From Allonocardiopsis opalescens (lineage in GTDB: Bacteria; Actinomycetota; Actinomycetes; Streptosporangiales; Streptosporangiaceae), in assembly GCF_003002095.1 (NCBI RefSeq), contig NZ_PVZC01000003.1, forward strand, positions 496,001 through 560,000: 64,000 nucleotides of DNA, given 5' to 3'. The stretch's first letter is position 1; every line of letters starts with the position of its first letter. The position numbers and the translations under genes are program-made. Below the pieces are notes generated by a model. It saw only the letters and a list, made by a program, of their open reading frames with translations. It did not search any database and was not told the DNA's origin. Positions 54,175 through 63,066 of the stretch are shown one piece after another.

Positions 54175-55595
54175 GCATCCTCGCCCGCACGGTGCCCTTC
54201 CCCACCGTGCCGCCCGAACCGTCCACCGGCGCCGAGCAGGCCGCGCAGCCGGTGTGGCCGGAGGCGGTGCGCTGGCTGGAGTACCCGCTCTGGGGCGGCA
54301 TCCCCTGGTCGCTGGTGCTGCTGAAGGCGCTGGTCATCTTCGTCTTCCTGATGCTGATGGCCCTGGTGCTCATCTACTTCGAGCGCAAGGTCATCGGCCG
54401 GATGCAGAAGCGCTACGGCCCCAACCGCGCCGGCCCCTTCGGCCTGCTGCAGACCCTGATGGACGGGCTCAAGCTCGGCCTGAAGGAGGACATCACCCCC
54501 ACCAAGGCCGACAAGATCATCTACGTGCTGGCGCCGAGCATCGCGCTGGTGCCCGCCTTCATCGCCTTCGCGGTGGTGCCCTTCGGGCCCGAGGTGGAGA
54601 TCTTCGGCTACCTGACCCGCCTGCAGCTGGCCGATGTGCCGGTGGGCGTGCTGCTGGTGCTGGCGATGGCCTCCGTCGGCGTGTACGGCTTCGTGCTGGC
54701 CGGCTGGTCCTCGGGCTCGCCCTACGCGCTGCTGGGCGGCCTGCGCTCCTCGGCGCAGGTCATCAGCTACGAGATCGCGATGGGCCTGGCGCTGGCCACC
54801 GTCTTCCTGTTCGCCGGCACCCTGACCACCTCGGGGATCGTCGACGCGCAGGCGCCGGGCAACGCCCCGGTGGTGCTGTTCGGCCTGGAGATCCCCACCC
54901 CGTCGTGGTTCATCTTCGCGCTCTTCCCGTCCTTCGTGGTCTACGTGATCACGATGGTCGGCGAGACCAACCGGCTCCCCTTCGACCTCGCCGAGGGAGA
55001 GGGCGAGCTGGTCGGCGGCTTCCACACCGAGTACTCCTCGATGAAGTTCGCCTTCTTCTTCATCGCCGAGTACCTGAACATGACCACCGTCTCCGCGCTC
55101 GCCGTCACCATGTTCCTCGGCGGCTGGCAGGTGCCCGGCTTCGTGCTGGCGGTCTGGCCCGGCGCCCACGCGGGCGCCTGGCCGGTCCTGTGGTTCATGA
55201 TCAAGCTCTTCGTCTTCCTGTTCTTCTTCGTCTGGCTGCGCGGCTCGCTGCCCCGCGTCCGCTACGACCAGCTGATGAAGCTCGGCTGGAAGCTGCTGAT
55301 CCCGGCCATGCTGGTCTGGATCATGGTCGTCGCCGCCATCCAGCTGGCCCGCGAGAGCGGCATGGCCGGCTGGCAGTTCACCGGCCTCATCGCCGGGATC
55401 TGCCTCGCCGTCCTGGCCGCGCTGTTCTTCTGGGACGACGCCAGGATCCGCCGCCAGGAGGCCGAGCAGGCCGCCGACAAGGCCGAGCGGGAGGCGCTGC
55501 GCGCCGACCCGGCCCACGGAGGTTTCCCGGTTCCGCCGATGGACGCCCCGCACTACGGAACCAAGGTCGACGCGATCCCGCGTCAGGAGGTCTGA
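54171..55595 (+). CDS. nuoH: NADH-quinone oxidoreductase subunit H
   Basis: 474 residues, eight transmembrane helices, linking the quinone site to the proton pumps. Signatures: [21 protein letters not shown], then [16 protein letters not shown] and the acidic [27 protein letters not shown]. The 65-residue C-terminal tail ([19 protein letters not shown]...) is charged and typical of actinomycetes. It overlaps nuoG by 4 nt and ends 3 nt before nuoI. Confidence 0.97.
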   Translation: MSILARTVPFPTVPPEPSTGAEQAAQPVWPEAVRWLEYPLWGGIPWSLVLLKALVIFVFLMLMALVLIYFERKVIGRMQKRYGPNRAGPFGLLQTLMDGLKLGLKEDITPTKADKIIYVLAPSIALVPAFIAFAVVPFGPEVEIFGYLTRLQLADVPVGVLLVLAMASVGVYGFVLAGWSSGSPYALLGGLRSSAQVISYEIAMGLALATVFLFAGTLTTSGIVDAQAPGNAPVVLFGLEIPTPSWFIFALFPSFVVYVITMVGETNRLPFDLAEGEGELVGGFHTEYSSMKFAFFFIAEYLNMTTVSALAVTMFLGGWQVPGFVLAVWPGAHAGAWPVLWFMIKLFVFLFFFVWLRGSLPRVRYDQLMKLGWKLLIPAMLVWIMVVAAIQLARESGMAGWQFTGLIAGICLAVLAALFFWDDARIRRQEAEQAADKAEREALRADPAHGGFPVPPMDAPHYGTKVDAIPRQEV

Positions 55596-55598
55596 GGC

Positions 55599-56138
55599 GT
55601 GTTCGACTGGCTCAACCCCGTCAAGGGGTTCGGCGTCACCTTCCACACGATGTTCAAGAAGGTCGACACCGTCAAGTACCCGGAGGTCAAGCGGCCCACC
55701 ATGCCGCGCTTCCACGGCCGCCACCAGCTCAACCGCTGGCCCGACGGCCTGGAGAAGTGCATCGGCTGCGAGCTGTGCGCCTGGGCCTGCCCGGCGGACG
55801 CCATCTACGTCGAGGGCTTCGACAACACCGAGGACGAGCGCTTCTCCCCGGGCGAGCGCTACGGCCGCGTCTACCAGATCAACTACCTGCGCTGCATCCT
55901 GTGCGGGCTGTGCATCGAGGCGTGCCCCACCCGCGCGCTGACGATGACCAACGAGTACGAGCTCGCCGACGACAACCGCGAGAGCCTGATCTGGACCAAG
56001 GAGCAGCTGCTGGCTCCGCTGGCCGAGGGCATGGAGGCGCCCCCGCACGCCATGCGGCTGGGCGAGACCGAGCAGGACTACTACCGGCGCGGCGCCACCC
56101 CGACCGCCACCGGCAGGGACAGCGAGGGCACCCGATGA
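55599..56138 (+). CDS. nuoI: NADH-quinone oxidoreductase subunit I
   Basis: 179 residues. It carries two [4Fe-4S] clusters (N6a/N6b) in ferredoxin-type motifs [16 protein letters not shown] and [16 protein letters not shown]. The GTG at 55599 follows AGGAGGTCTGAG, an excellent ribosome site. The tail after [17 protein letters not shown] is longer than in E. coli. It overlaps nuoJ by 4 nt. Confidence 0.97.
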   Translation: MFDWLNPVKGFGVTFHTMFKKVDTVKYPEVKRPTMPRFHGRHQLNRWPDGLEKCIGCELCAWACPADAIYVEGFDNTEDERFSPGERYGRVYQINYLRCILCGLCIEACPTRALTMTNEYELADDNRESLIWTKEQLLAPLAEGMEAPPHAMRLGETEQDYYRRGATPTATGRDSEGTR

Positions 56139-57097
56139 GCCCGCTCACCGCACTGGCCGCGCCGCTGCCCCCGGCCGTCCCCGAGACCGTGCCGATCGGC
56201 GGCGGCGAGACCGCCGCCTTCTGGGCGCTGGCGACCATCATGGTGCTGGCCGCCCTCGGCGTGGTCTTCATGCGCAAGCCGGTCTACTCCGCGCTGCTGC
56301 TCGCCGTGGTGATGATCTCGCTGGCGGTGCTGTACGGCATCCAGCAGGCGCCGTTCCTGATGGTGGTGCAGATCATCGTCTACACCGGCGCCGTGCTGAT
56401 GCTCTTCCTATTCGTCGTCATGCTGATCGGCGTCAGCTCCGCCGACTCCCTGGTCGAGACGCTGCCCGGCCAGCGGGTGGCCGGCGCGCTCATCGCGCTC
56501 GGCTTCGTCGCCATGCTGGTCTTCGGCCTCACCGACGTGGTCGTCGGCGACCCGGCCGGGCTGGGCGCCGCGGGCGGCGAGCAGAACCTCCCGGCGCTGG
56601 CCGGCCAGCTCTTCGGCCAGTACGTGATCGCCTTCGAGGCGACCGGCGCACTGCTGATCACCGCGGTCCTCGGCGCCCTGGTGCTCGCCTTCCGCGAGCG
56701 CACCGGGCCCAAGGTCACCCAGCGGCAGCTCTCGCAGGTCCGCATCAGGGGCCCGCACCCCAGCCCGCTGCCCGGCCCCGGCACCTACGCCCGGCACAAC
56801 GCCATCGACATGCCGGCGCTGCTGCCCGACGGCTCCACCTCCGAGCTGTCGGTCAACCCGGTGCTGGCCGCCCGCGCCGAGTCGGCCGGGCGGGCCACCG
56901 CCAGCGGCGTCGACCTGCAGGTGCGGGCCGGCTCCTCCGCCGCCCCCGGCGACGCCTCCGACAGCACCGAGGCCAAGGAGGCCCGCGCCGAGGGCGAGGA
57001 GACCGGCACCGGCCCGGTGGGGGCCGCGGGCGCCCCGGGCGCCGGTGAGCCGCGCGGCGGCAACGACTCCGACGAGACCGAGGGCGGCGTCCGATGA
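56135..57097 (+). CDS. nuoJ: NADH-quinone oxidoreductase subunit J with a long disordered tail
   Basis: 320 residues. The first 190 form the five-helix NuoJ core ([48 protein letters not shown]). After [16 protein letters not shown] comes a tail of about 115 residues rich in Ala, Gly, Glu and Asp (ending SDETEGGVR) that is not needed for the membrane core. Other actinomycetes also have tails here, and this one is on the long side. It overlaps nuoK by 4 nt. Confidence 0.95.
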   Translation: MSPLTALAAPLPPAVPETVPIGGGETAAFWALATIMVLAALGVVFMRKPVYSALLLAVVMISLAVLYGIQQAPFLMVVQIIVYTGAVLMLFLFVVMLIGVSSADSLVETLPGQRVAGALIALGFVAMLVFGLTDVVVGDPAGLGAAGGEQNLPALAGQLFGQYVIAFEATGALLITAVLGALVLAFRERTGPKVTQRQLSQVRIRGPHPSPLPGPGTYARHNAIDMPALLPDGSTSELSVNPVLAARAESAGRATASGVDLQVRAGSSAAPGDASDSTEAKEARAEGEETGTGPVGAAGAPGAGEPRGGNDSDETEGGVR

Positions 57098-57393
57098 ACC
57101 CGATGAACTACATCGTGCTCGCGTCGATCCTGTTCAGCATCGGCGCCGTCGGGGTGCTGGTGCGGCGCAACGCGATCATCGTCTTCATGTGCGTGGAGCT
57201 GATGCTCAACGCCTGCAACCTGGCGTTCGTCAGCTTCGCGCGGCTGCACGGCAACATCGAGGGCCAGGTCATCGCGTTCTTCGTGATGGTGGTGGCCGCG
57301 GCCGAGGTGGTCGTCGGGCTCGCGATCATCATGCAGATCTTTAGGACCCGCAGGTCGGCCTCTGTCGACGACGCCAACCTGCTGAAGTACTGA
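57094..57393 (+). CDS. nuoK: NADH-quinone oxidoreductase subunit K
   Basis: 99 residues, three transmembrane helices. An antiporter-related subunit with the conserved Glu residues in [19 protein letters not shown] and [15 protein letters not shown]. The ATG at 57094 overlaps nuoJ. Ends 2 nt before the first candidate start of nuoL. Confidence 0.97.
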   Translation: MNPMNYIVLASILFSIGAVGVLVRRNAIIVFMCVELMLNACNLAFVSFARLHGNIEGQVIAFFVMVVAAAEVVVGLAIIMQIFRTRRSASVDDANLLKY

Positions 57394-57395
57394 CC

Positions 57396-59363
57396 ATGAG
57401 GAGCGACGTGACCGGCATCCTTGCCGCCGACAGCGCCCACGAGGCTGTCGAGCGGGCGAGCACCGCGGCGGCCGACGGGGGGATCCACAGCCTCGCGTGG
57501 CTGCTCATCGCCTTCCCGCTGCTGGGCGCCGCCATCCTGCTGCTGGCCGGCCGCCGCGCCGACCGGTGGGGCCACTGGCTGGGCGCGGCCGCCTCCCTGG
57601 CGAGCTTCGCGGTCGCCGTGGCCGCCTTCACGCAGCTGCTGGGATACGCGCCCGAGGAGCGCAGCCGGATCGTCCCGGTGTACCAGTGGATCTCCACCGG
57701 CTCCTTCACCGTCGACGTCAACCTGCTGCTCGACCCGCTGTCGATCTCCTTCGCGCTGCTGATCACCGGTGTCGGCTCGCTGATCCACATCTACTCCGTG
57801 GGCTACATGGCCCACGACGAGGGCCGCCGCCGCTTCTTCGGCTACCTCAACCTCTTCGTGGCGGCCATGCTCACCCTGGTGCTGGCCGACAACTTCGCGC
57901 TGCTCTTCGTCGGCTGGGAGGGCGTGGGCCTCGCCTCCTACCTGCTGATCGGCTTCTGGCAGCACAAGCCCTCGGCGGCGGTCGCGGCCAAGAAGGCCTT
58001 CGTGGTCAACCGGGTCGGCGACTTCGGCCTGCTCATCGCCATCATGATCATGTGGTCGGTCTTCGGCACGGTCGCCTTCGGCCCGGTCTTCGAGCACATC
58101 GGCGAGGCCGACCAGTTCACCGTCACCGTCATCGGCCTGCTGCTGCTCCTGGGCGCCTGCGGCAAGTCCGCCCAGCTGCCGCTGCAGTCCTGGCTGCTGG
58201 ACGCGATGGAGGGCCCCACCCCGGTCTCCGCGCTGATCCACGCCGCCACCATGGTCACCGCCGGCGTCTACCTGATCGTGCGGGCCGGGCTGATCTTCGA
58301 GGCGAGCCCGGTCGCGCAGACCACCGTCGCCGTCGTGGGCGCCGCCACCCTGCTGGCCGGCGCGATCATCGGCTGCGCCAAGGACGACATCAAGAAGGCG
58401 CTGGCCGGCTCCACCATGAGCCAGATCGGCTACATGGTGCTGGCCGCCGGGCTCGGCCCGATCGGCTACGCCGCCGCCATCGCGCACCTGCTCACCCACG
58501 GCTTCTTCAAGGCGGGGCTCTTCCTCGGCGCCGGCTCGGTCATGCACGGCATGAACGACGAGGTGAACATGCGCAGGTACGGCGGGCTGCGCAAGCACAT
58601 GCCGGTCACCTTCGCCACCTTCGGCATCGGCTACCTCGCCATCATCGGCCTGCCGCCGCTGTCGGGCTACTTCACCAAGGAAGGCATCATCGAGTCCGCC
58701 TGGCTGCGCGGCGACGCCTTCGGCTTCACCCTGGCCGGGATCATGCTGCTGACCGCCGGGCTCACCGCCTTCTACATGTCGCGGATCATGTTCCTCACCT
58801 TCTTCGGCCCCAAGCGCTGGGCCGAGGGCGCGCACCCGCACGAGTCGCCCGGCTCGATGACCATCCCGATGGTCATCCTGGCCGTGGGCTCGGTGGCGCT
58901 GGGCGGCCTGCTGGTGCTGGTCTTCCACTTCGCCGAGTTCATCGCGCCGGTGACCGGCGCGGAGGTGCACCACTTCAACCCGCTCTCGCCCACCGGTCTG
59001 GTCGCGCTGGGCCTGATGGTCGCGGGCGTGGCCGTCGCCTGGGTGATGTACGGCCGCGCGCCGGCCGAGAAGCTGGCCACCGCGCCGCGCGGCAGCGTGT
59101 TCACCCGCGCCGCCCGCGCCGACCTCTACGGCGACGCCCTCAACGAGTCGCTGCTGATGCGCCCCGGGCAGCGGCTGGCCCACGCCTCCGTCGCCGTCGA
59201 CGACCACGGCGTCGACGGCATCGTGAACGGGCTGGCCGGCGCGGTCCGCGGCCTGTCCGGCCGGCTCCGCCTCCAGCAGAGCGGCTTCGCCCGCAGCTAT
59301 GCCCTGTCCATGTTCTTCGGCGCCGCCCTGGTCGTCGGCGCGATGCTGGTGGTGCAGCTGTGA
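57396..59363 (+). CDS. nuoL: NADH-quinone oxidoreductase subunit L
   Basis: 655 residues, about 16 transmembrane helices; the distal proton pump with the lateral helix. Conserved segments: [39 protein letters not shown] (functional Glu), [33 protein letters not shown] and [21 protein letters not shown]. The ATG at 57396 lacks a ribosome site, whereas the in-frame GTG at 57408 follows AGGAGCGAC, so the protein may begin four residues later ([13 protein letters not shown]). It is followed by an unusual 320-nt gap before nuoM. Confidence 0.96.
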   Translation: MRSDVTGILAADSAHEAVERASTAAADGGIHSLAWLLIAFPLLGAAILLLAGRRADRWGHWLGAAASLASFAVAVAAFTQLLGYAPEERSRIVPVYQWISTGSFTVDVNLLLDPLSISFALLITGVGSLIHIYSVGYMAHDEGRRRFFGYLNLFVAAMLTLVLADNFALLFVGWEGVGLASYLLIGFWQHKPSAAVAAKKAFVVNRVGDFGLLIAIMIMWSVFGTVAFGPVFEHIGEADQFTVTVIGLLLLLGACGKSAQLPLQSWLLDAMEGPTPVSALIHAATMVTAGVYLIVRAGLIFEASPVAQTTVAVVGAATLLAGAIIGCAKDDIKKALAGSTMSQIGYMVLAAGLGPIGYAAAIAHLLTHGFFKAGLFLGAGSVMHGMNDEVNMRRYGGLRKHMPVTFATFGIGYLAIIGLPPLSGYFTKEGIIESAWLRGDAFGFTLAGIMLLTAGLTAFYMSRIMFLTFFGPKRWAEGAHPHESPGSMTIPMVILAVGSVALGGLLVLVFHFAEFIAPVTGAEVHHFNPLSPTGLVALGLMVAGVAVAWVMYGRAPAEKLATAPRGSVFTRAARADLYGDALNESLLMRPGQRLAHASVAVDDHGVDGIVNGLAGAVRGLSGRLRLQQSGFARSYALSMFFGAALVVGAMLVVQL

Positions 59364-59468
59364 CCCGGCCCGCGCTCCCCACACCCCCATCCCCCGCCCG
59401 CCCAGGGGGGCGACCCCACTTCCATTCTCCCGCGGCCGCCGCGTCCGGCGCAGGGGTTACCGGCGGGT

Positions 59469-59508
59469 TGTGGACAAGTGCCGGCCGCGGCGGCCGGCCT
59501 GTGGACAA
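59469..59508. promoter_or_regulatory. Two consensus DnaA-box-like 9-mers flanking a hairpin
   Basis: TGTGGACAA at 59469-59477 and 59500-59508, both in the same orientation and 31 bp apart; its complement TTGTCCACA is the Streptomyces-type DnaA box. Between them GCCGGCCGCGGCGGCCGGC (59480-59498) is a self-complementary stem. It is not at a replication origin as far as this window shows. Roles as a DnaA-binding or titration site or as an attenuator are inference. Confidence 0.55.
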
Positions 59509-59557
59509 CCGGCCCGCTCCGGAGCCGGCTCCCGCGAGGTCTGGCAAGGTGGGCGCC

Positions 59558-59683
59558 ATGCCCGCCAGGTCCGCGCTCCCGCCCACCGCCGTCACGTCCC
59601 CGGCGGCGTCGGCCACGACGCCCGCCCGCAAGCCCGTCAACGCCGCTCAGCTCGCGGCCGCTCCGCTGGTGGTGAGGATCTAA
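59558..59683 (+). CDS. Possible 41-residue leader-type small ORF abutting nuoM
   Basis: An open frame from the ATG at 59558 (preceded by AAGGTGGGCGCC) to a TAA whose last base immediately precedes the nuoM GTG. The peptide is Ala/Pro/Thr-rich (MPARSALPPTAVTSPAASAT ... AAPLVVRI) without recognisable features. TAA is a rare stop in this genome. It may be real (translational coupling to nuoM) or chance. Confidence 0.3.
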   Translation: MPARSALPPTAVTSPAASATTPARKPVNAAQLAAAPLVVRI

Positions 59684-61240
59684 GTGTCCGCGATTCCCTG
59701 GCTGACCATCGCCATCGTGCTGCCCCTCATCGGCTCGGTCGTGGTGGCGGCGATGCCCAGCTCCGGCGCCGAGCGGGCCAAGCAGGTCACCCTGGCCTTC
59801 TCCGTGCTGGTCCTCGCCGTCGTCGCCGCGATGGCCCTCCAGTTCAGCCCCGGCGGCCCGCGCTTCCAGTTCGAAGAGGTCTACCCGTGGATCCCGGCCT
59901 TCGGGATCAGCTACGCGGTCGGCGTCGACGGCATCGCGCTGCTGCTGATCCTGCTGTCGGCGCTGCTGGTGCCGCTGGTGGTGCTGGCCGGCTGGAACGA
60001 GGTCGACGCCTCCACCAGCAAGTACAGCACCAAGACCTACTTCGCGCTCATCCTGGTGCTCGAGGCCATGATGATCGCGGTCTTCGCCGCCACCGACGTC
60101 TTCCTCTTCTACGTCGTGTTCGAGGCGATGCTGATCCCGGTCTACTTCATGATCGGCGGCTTCGGCACCGGGCGCAGGCGCTACGCGGCGATCAAGTTCC
60201 TGCTCTACAGCCTCTTCGGCGGCCTGCTGATGCTGGTCGCGGTCATCGGGCTGTACGTGGCGGCCGGGCAGCAGGGCGAGGCCACCTTCCTGTGGGAGCC
60301 GCTGGCCGCGATGGCCGCCGACATCGACCCCGCCACCGCCCGCTGGCTCTTCCTCGGCTTCTTCATCGCCTTCGCGATCAAGGCGCCGCTGTGGCCGGTG
60401 CACACCTGGCTGCCCAGCGCCGCGGAGTCCGCCCGGCCCGGCACCGCCGTGCTGCTGGTCGGCGTGCTGGACAAGGTCGGCACCTTCGGCATGCTCCGCT
60501 TCTGCCTGGAGCTGTTCCCCGAGGCGTCCCGCTGGGCCGCCTGGCCGATCGTCATCCTGGCGCTGATCAGCATCCTGTACGGCGCCGTCGTCGCCATCGG
60601 CCAGACCGACATGATGCGCCTGGTCGCCTACACCTCGGTCTCGCACTTCGGCTTCATCGTGCTGGGTGTCTTCGCCTTCACCACCCAGGGCCACGCCGGC
60701 GCCGCGCTCTACATGGTCAACCACGGCCTGTCCACCGGGGCGCTCTTCCTCATCGTGGGCTTCCTGATGCTGCGCCGCACCGAGCGCTCTCAGCTGATCG
60801 GCGACTACACCGGCGTCGGGCGCACCGCCCCGCTGCTGGCCGGCACCTTCCTGGTGGCCGGGCTCGCCAGCCTCTCGCTGCCGGGCCTGTCCCCGTTCGT
60901 CAGCGAGTTCCTGGTCTTCATGGGCACCTTCACCCGCTACCCGGTGATCGCGATCATCGCGGCGCTCGGCGTGATCCTGGCCGCCCTGTACATCCTGTGG
61001 CTCTACCAGCGCACGATGACCGGCCCGCGGCCCGAGGGCGCCGCCCCGTTCGCCGACCTCTCCCCGCGCGAGCTGCTGGCCGTCGGACCGCTGGTCGCGC
61101 TGCTCGTGCTGCTCGGCCTCTTCCCCCAGCCGATGCTGGACGTCGTCAACCCGGCGGTGGAGTCCACCCTGGAGCAGGTCGGTGCCACCGATCCGGCGCC
61201 CGAGGTGCCCGCCGCAGCTGAGGAAGGAACAAGCGAGTGA
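59684..61240 (+). CDS. nuoM: NADH-quinone oxidoreductase subunit M
   Basis: 518 residues, about 14 transmembrane helices, an antiporter-like proton pump. Signatures: LILVLEAMMIAVFAATDVFLFYVVFEAMLIPVYF with the functional Glu, FAIKAPLWPVHTWLPSAAESA (Lys), QTDMMRLVAYTSVSHFGFI and VNHGLSTGALFLIVGFL. The GTG at 59684 follows GTGAGGATC. The gene overlaps nuoN by 4 nt (GTGA). Confidence 0.97.
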   Translation: MSAIPWLTIAIVLPLIGSVVVAAMPSSGAERAKQVTLAFSVLVLAVVAAMALQFSPGGPRFQFEEVYPWIPAFGISYAVGVDGIALLLILLSALLVPLVVLAGWNEVDASTSKYSTKTYFALILVLEAMMIAVFAATDVFLFYVVFEAMLIPVYFMIGGFGTGRRRYAAIKFLLYSLFGGLLMLVAVIGLYVAAGQQGEATFLWEPLAAMAADIDPATARWLFLGFFIAFAIKAPLWPVHTWLPSAAESARPGTAVLLVGVLDKVGTFGMLRFCLELFPEASRWAAWPIVILALISILYGAVVAIGQTDMMRLVAYTSVSHFGFIVLGVFAFTTQGHAGAALYMVNHGLSTGALFLIVGFLMLRRTERSQLIGDYTGVGRTAPLLAGTFLVAGLASLSLPGLSPFVSEFLVFMGTFTRYPVIAIIAALGVILAALYILWLYQRTMTGPRPEGAAPFADLSPRELLAVGPLVALLVLLGLFPQPMLDVVNPAVESTLEQVGATDPAPEVPAAAEEGTSE

Positions 61241-62940
61241 ATACGCTGACCGTGGCGGGGTCGCTCGCCGCGCCGCCGTTCCAGCCGCCGGACATCGACT
61301 ACGGCCTGCTGCTGCCGATGCTGGTGGTCTTCACCGCCGGCGTGCTCGCGGTGCTGGTCGAGGCCTTCGCGCCGCGCGAGGTCCGCCGCTCCTTCCAGGT
61401 CGGGCTGAGCCTGCTCGCGGTGGGCGCCGCCTTCGGCCTCACCCTGGTTCAGGCCGCCTCCCCGCAGCTGCCCGAGACCGGCGGCATCCTGGTCGCGGGC
61501 GGCACCGTCGCCGTCGACCGGCCCACCCTGTTCCTGCAGGCCGTCATCCTGCTGCTCAGCTTCGTCAGCCTGCTGCTGATCGCGGAGCGGCGGGTCGGCG
61601 ACGGCTCCTTCGCCGCGGAGGCGGCGGCGGTTCCGGGCAGCGAGGAGGAGCGCCAGGGCATCCTGGCCGGCCGCGAGCACAGCGAGGTCTACCCGCTGGT
61701 GCTCTTCGCGGTGCTGGGCATGCTGCTCTTCCCGGCCGCCAACGACCTGCTCACCATGTTCATCGCGCTCGAAGTGCTCTCGATGCCGCTGTACCTGCTG
61801 TGCGGCCTGGCGCGGCGCCGCCGGCTGCTCTCCCAGGAGGCGGCGGTCAAGTACTTCCTGCTCGGCGCCTTCTCCTCGGCCTTCTTCCTCTTCGGCATCG
61901 CGATGATCTACGGCTATGCCGGCTCGGTGCGGCTGTCGGCGATCGCCGACGCGGCCGCGGCGGCCGGCGGCGGCGAGGTGCTGCTGCTGCTCGGCATCGC
62001 GCTGATCGCGGTGGGCCTGCTGTTCAAGATCGGCGCCGTCCCCTTCCACAACTGGAAGCCCGACGTCTACCAGGGCGCGCCCACCCCGATCACCGCCTTC
62101 ATGGCCTCGGTCACCCTCGTCTCCGCCTTCGGCGCGATGCTGCGGGTGTTCTACGTCGCCTTCGGCGCGATGGCCTGGGACTGGCGGCCGATGATCTGGG
62201 TGGTGGCCATCCTCACCATGGTGGTCGGCGCGGTCGTCGCCGTCACCCAGACGAACGTCAAGCGGCTGCTGGCCTACTCCTCGGTGGTGCACGCCGGCTT
62301 CATCCTGACCGCGCTGGCCGCCACCTCCGCGCAGGGCCTGGGCGCCTCGCTGTTCTACCTGGCGGTCTACGGCTTCTCCACCATCGGCGCCTTCGCGATC
62401 GTCACCCTGGTGCGCGACTCCCAGGGCGAGGCCGTCCGCCTCGACCAGTGGCGCGGGCTGGCCCGCCGCTCGCCGCTGCTGGCGCTCAGCTTCGCGCTGT
62501 TCCTGCTCGGCTTCGCCGGCATCCCGCTCACCAGCGGCTTCATCGCCAAGTTCGCGGTGTTCGAGGCGGCGCTGGCGGCCGGCGGCACCCCGCTGGTGGT
62601 GGTCGGCGTGCTCAGCAGCGCCGTCACCGCCTTCTTCTACGCCCGCATCATCGTGGTGATGTTCTTCACCGGCGCCGACGAGCCGGCCGAGGAGCCGGGC
62701 TCGGGGGCGGCGGTGGCCGAGTCCGCGCATGCGCAGGAGGCGGCCGGCGGCGTGTCCGTGCGCACCCGGCCCGCGCCGGCCGTCACGGAGGCGGCGCCGC
62801 AGGTCGAAGTGGTCAAGCCCGGACTGCTGAGCCAGGCGGTCATCGCGATCGGGGCGGCGGCTACCCTGGTGCTCGGGGTGGTGCCGCAGCCGGTACTGGA
62901 CCTGGCCACCCAGGCCGCCCAGCACCTGTTCGTGCGGTAG
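61237..62940 (+). CDS. nuoN: NADH-quinone oxidoreductase subunit N
   Basis: 567 residues, about 14 transmembrane helices, the third antiporter-like subunit. Signatures: NDLLTMFIALEVLSMPLYLLCG (Glu), KYFLLGAFSSAFFLFGIAMIYGY, FKIGAVPFHNWKPDVYQGAPTP and TQTNVKRLLAYSSVVHAGFI. A variable loop (VAESAHAQEAAGGVSVRTRP) precedes the last helix. The GTG at 61237 overlaps the nuoM stop. It ends the nuo operon; a possible terminator follows. Confidence 0.97.
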   Translation: MNTLTVAGSLAAPPFQPPDIDYGLLLPMLVVFTAGVLAVLVEAFAPREVRRSFQVGLSLLAVGAAFGLTLVQAASPQLPETGGILVAGGTVAVDRPTLFLQAVILLLSFVSLLLIAERRVGDGSFAAEAAAVPGSEEERQGILAGREHSEVYPLVLFAVLGMLLFPAANDLLTMFIALEVLSMPLYLLCGLARRRRLLSQEAAVKYFLLGAFSSAFFLFGIAMIYGYAGSVRLSAIADAAAAAGGGEVLLLLGIALIAVGLLFKIGAVPFHNWKPDVYQGAPTPITAFMASVTLVSAFGAMLRVFYVAFGAMAWDWRPMIWVVAILTMVVGAVVAVTQTNVKRLLAYSSVVHAGFILTALAATSAQGLGASLFYLAVYGFSTIGAFAIVTLVRDSQGEAVRLDQWRGLARRSPLLALSFALFLLGFAGIPLTSGFIAKFAVFEAALAAGGTPLVVVGVLSSAVTAFFYARIIVVMFFTGADEPAEEPGSGAAVAESAHAQEAAGGVSVRTRPAPAVTEAAPQVEVVKPGLLSQAVIAIGAAATLVLGVVPQPVLDLATQAAQHLFVR

Positions 62941-62966
62941 CGGACCGGGCGACGCGGTACCGACCC

Positions 62967-63017
62967 GGCCGGCGGTCCGCTCGGCGCCCCGCCGGGCCGC
63001 CGCGCACGCCGCCGGCC
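62967..63017 (+). terminator. Possible nuo operon terminator
   Basis: GGCCGGCGG (62967-62975) pairs perfectly with CCGCCGGCC (63009-63017); the 33-nt loop is itself GC-rich and can pair further. It lies between nuoN and the polyprenyl synthase gene. The long loop makes it uncertain. Confidence 0.35.
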
Positions 63018-63066
63018 CGGGGCTTGGTCCGGCAAGGCACGACCGCGTGGTTTGGAGAGCTGTCAG

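Larger units (their letters stand above)
59364..59683. other. 320-nt gap within the nuo operon (nuoL-nuoM)
   Basis: Most nuo genes here overlap or nearly touch, so this gap stands out. It contains a Pro-rich C-run (59375-59415), two same-strand TGTGGACAA 9-mers around a GC-rich hairpin (59469-59508), and a small open frame that abuts nuoM. Confidence 0.7.

Noticed and set aside
52986-56048. Long minus-strand open frame antisense to nuoG, nuoH and nuoI
   Set aside because: A shadow of the strong codon bias of the nuo genes; the His/Gln/Glu-rich composition is typical of reverse-complement artefacts.
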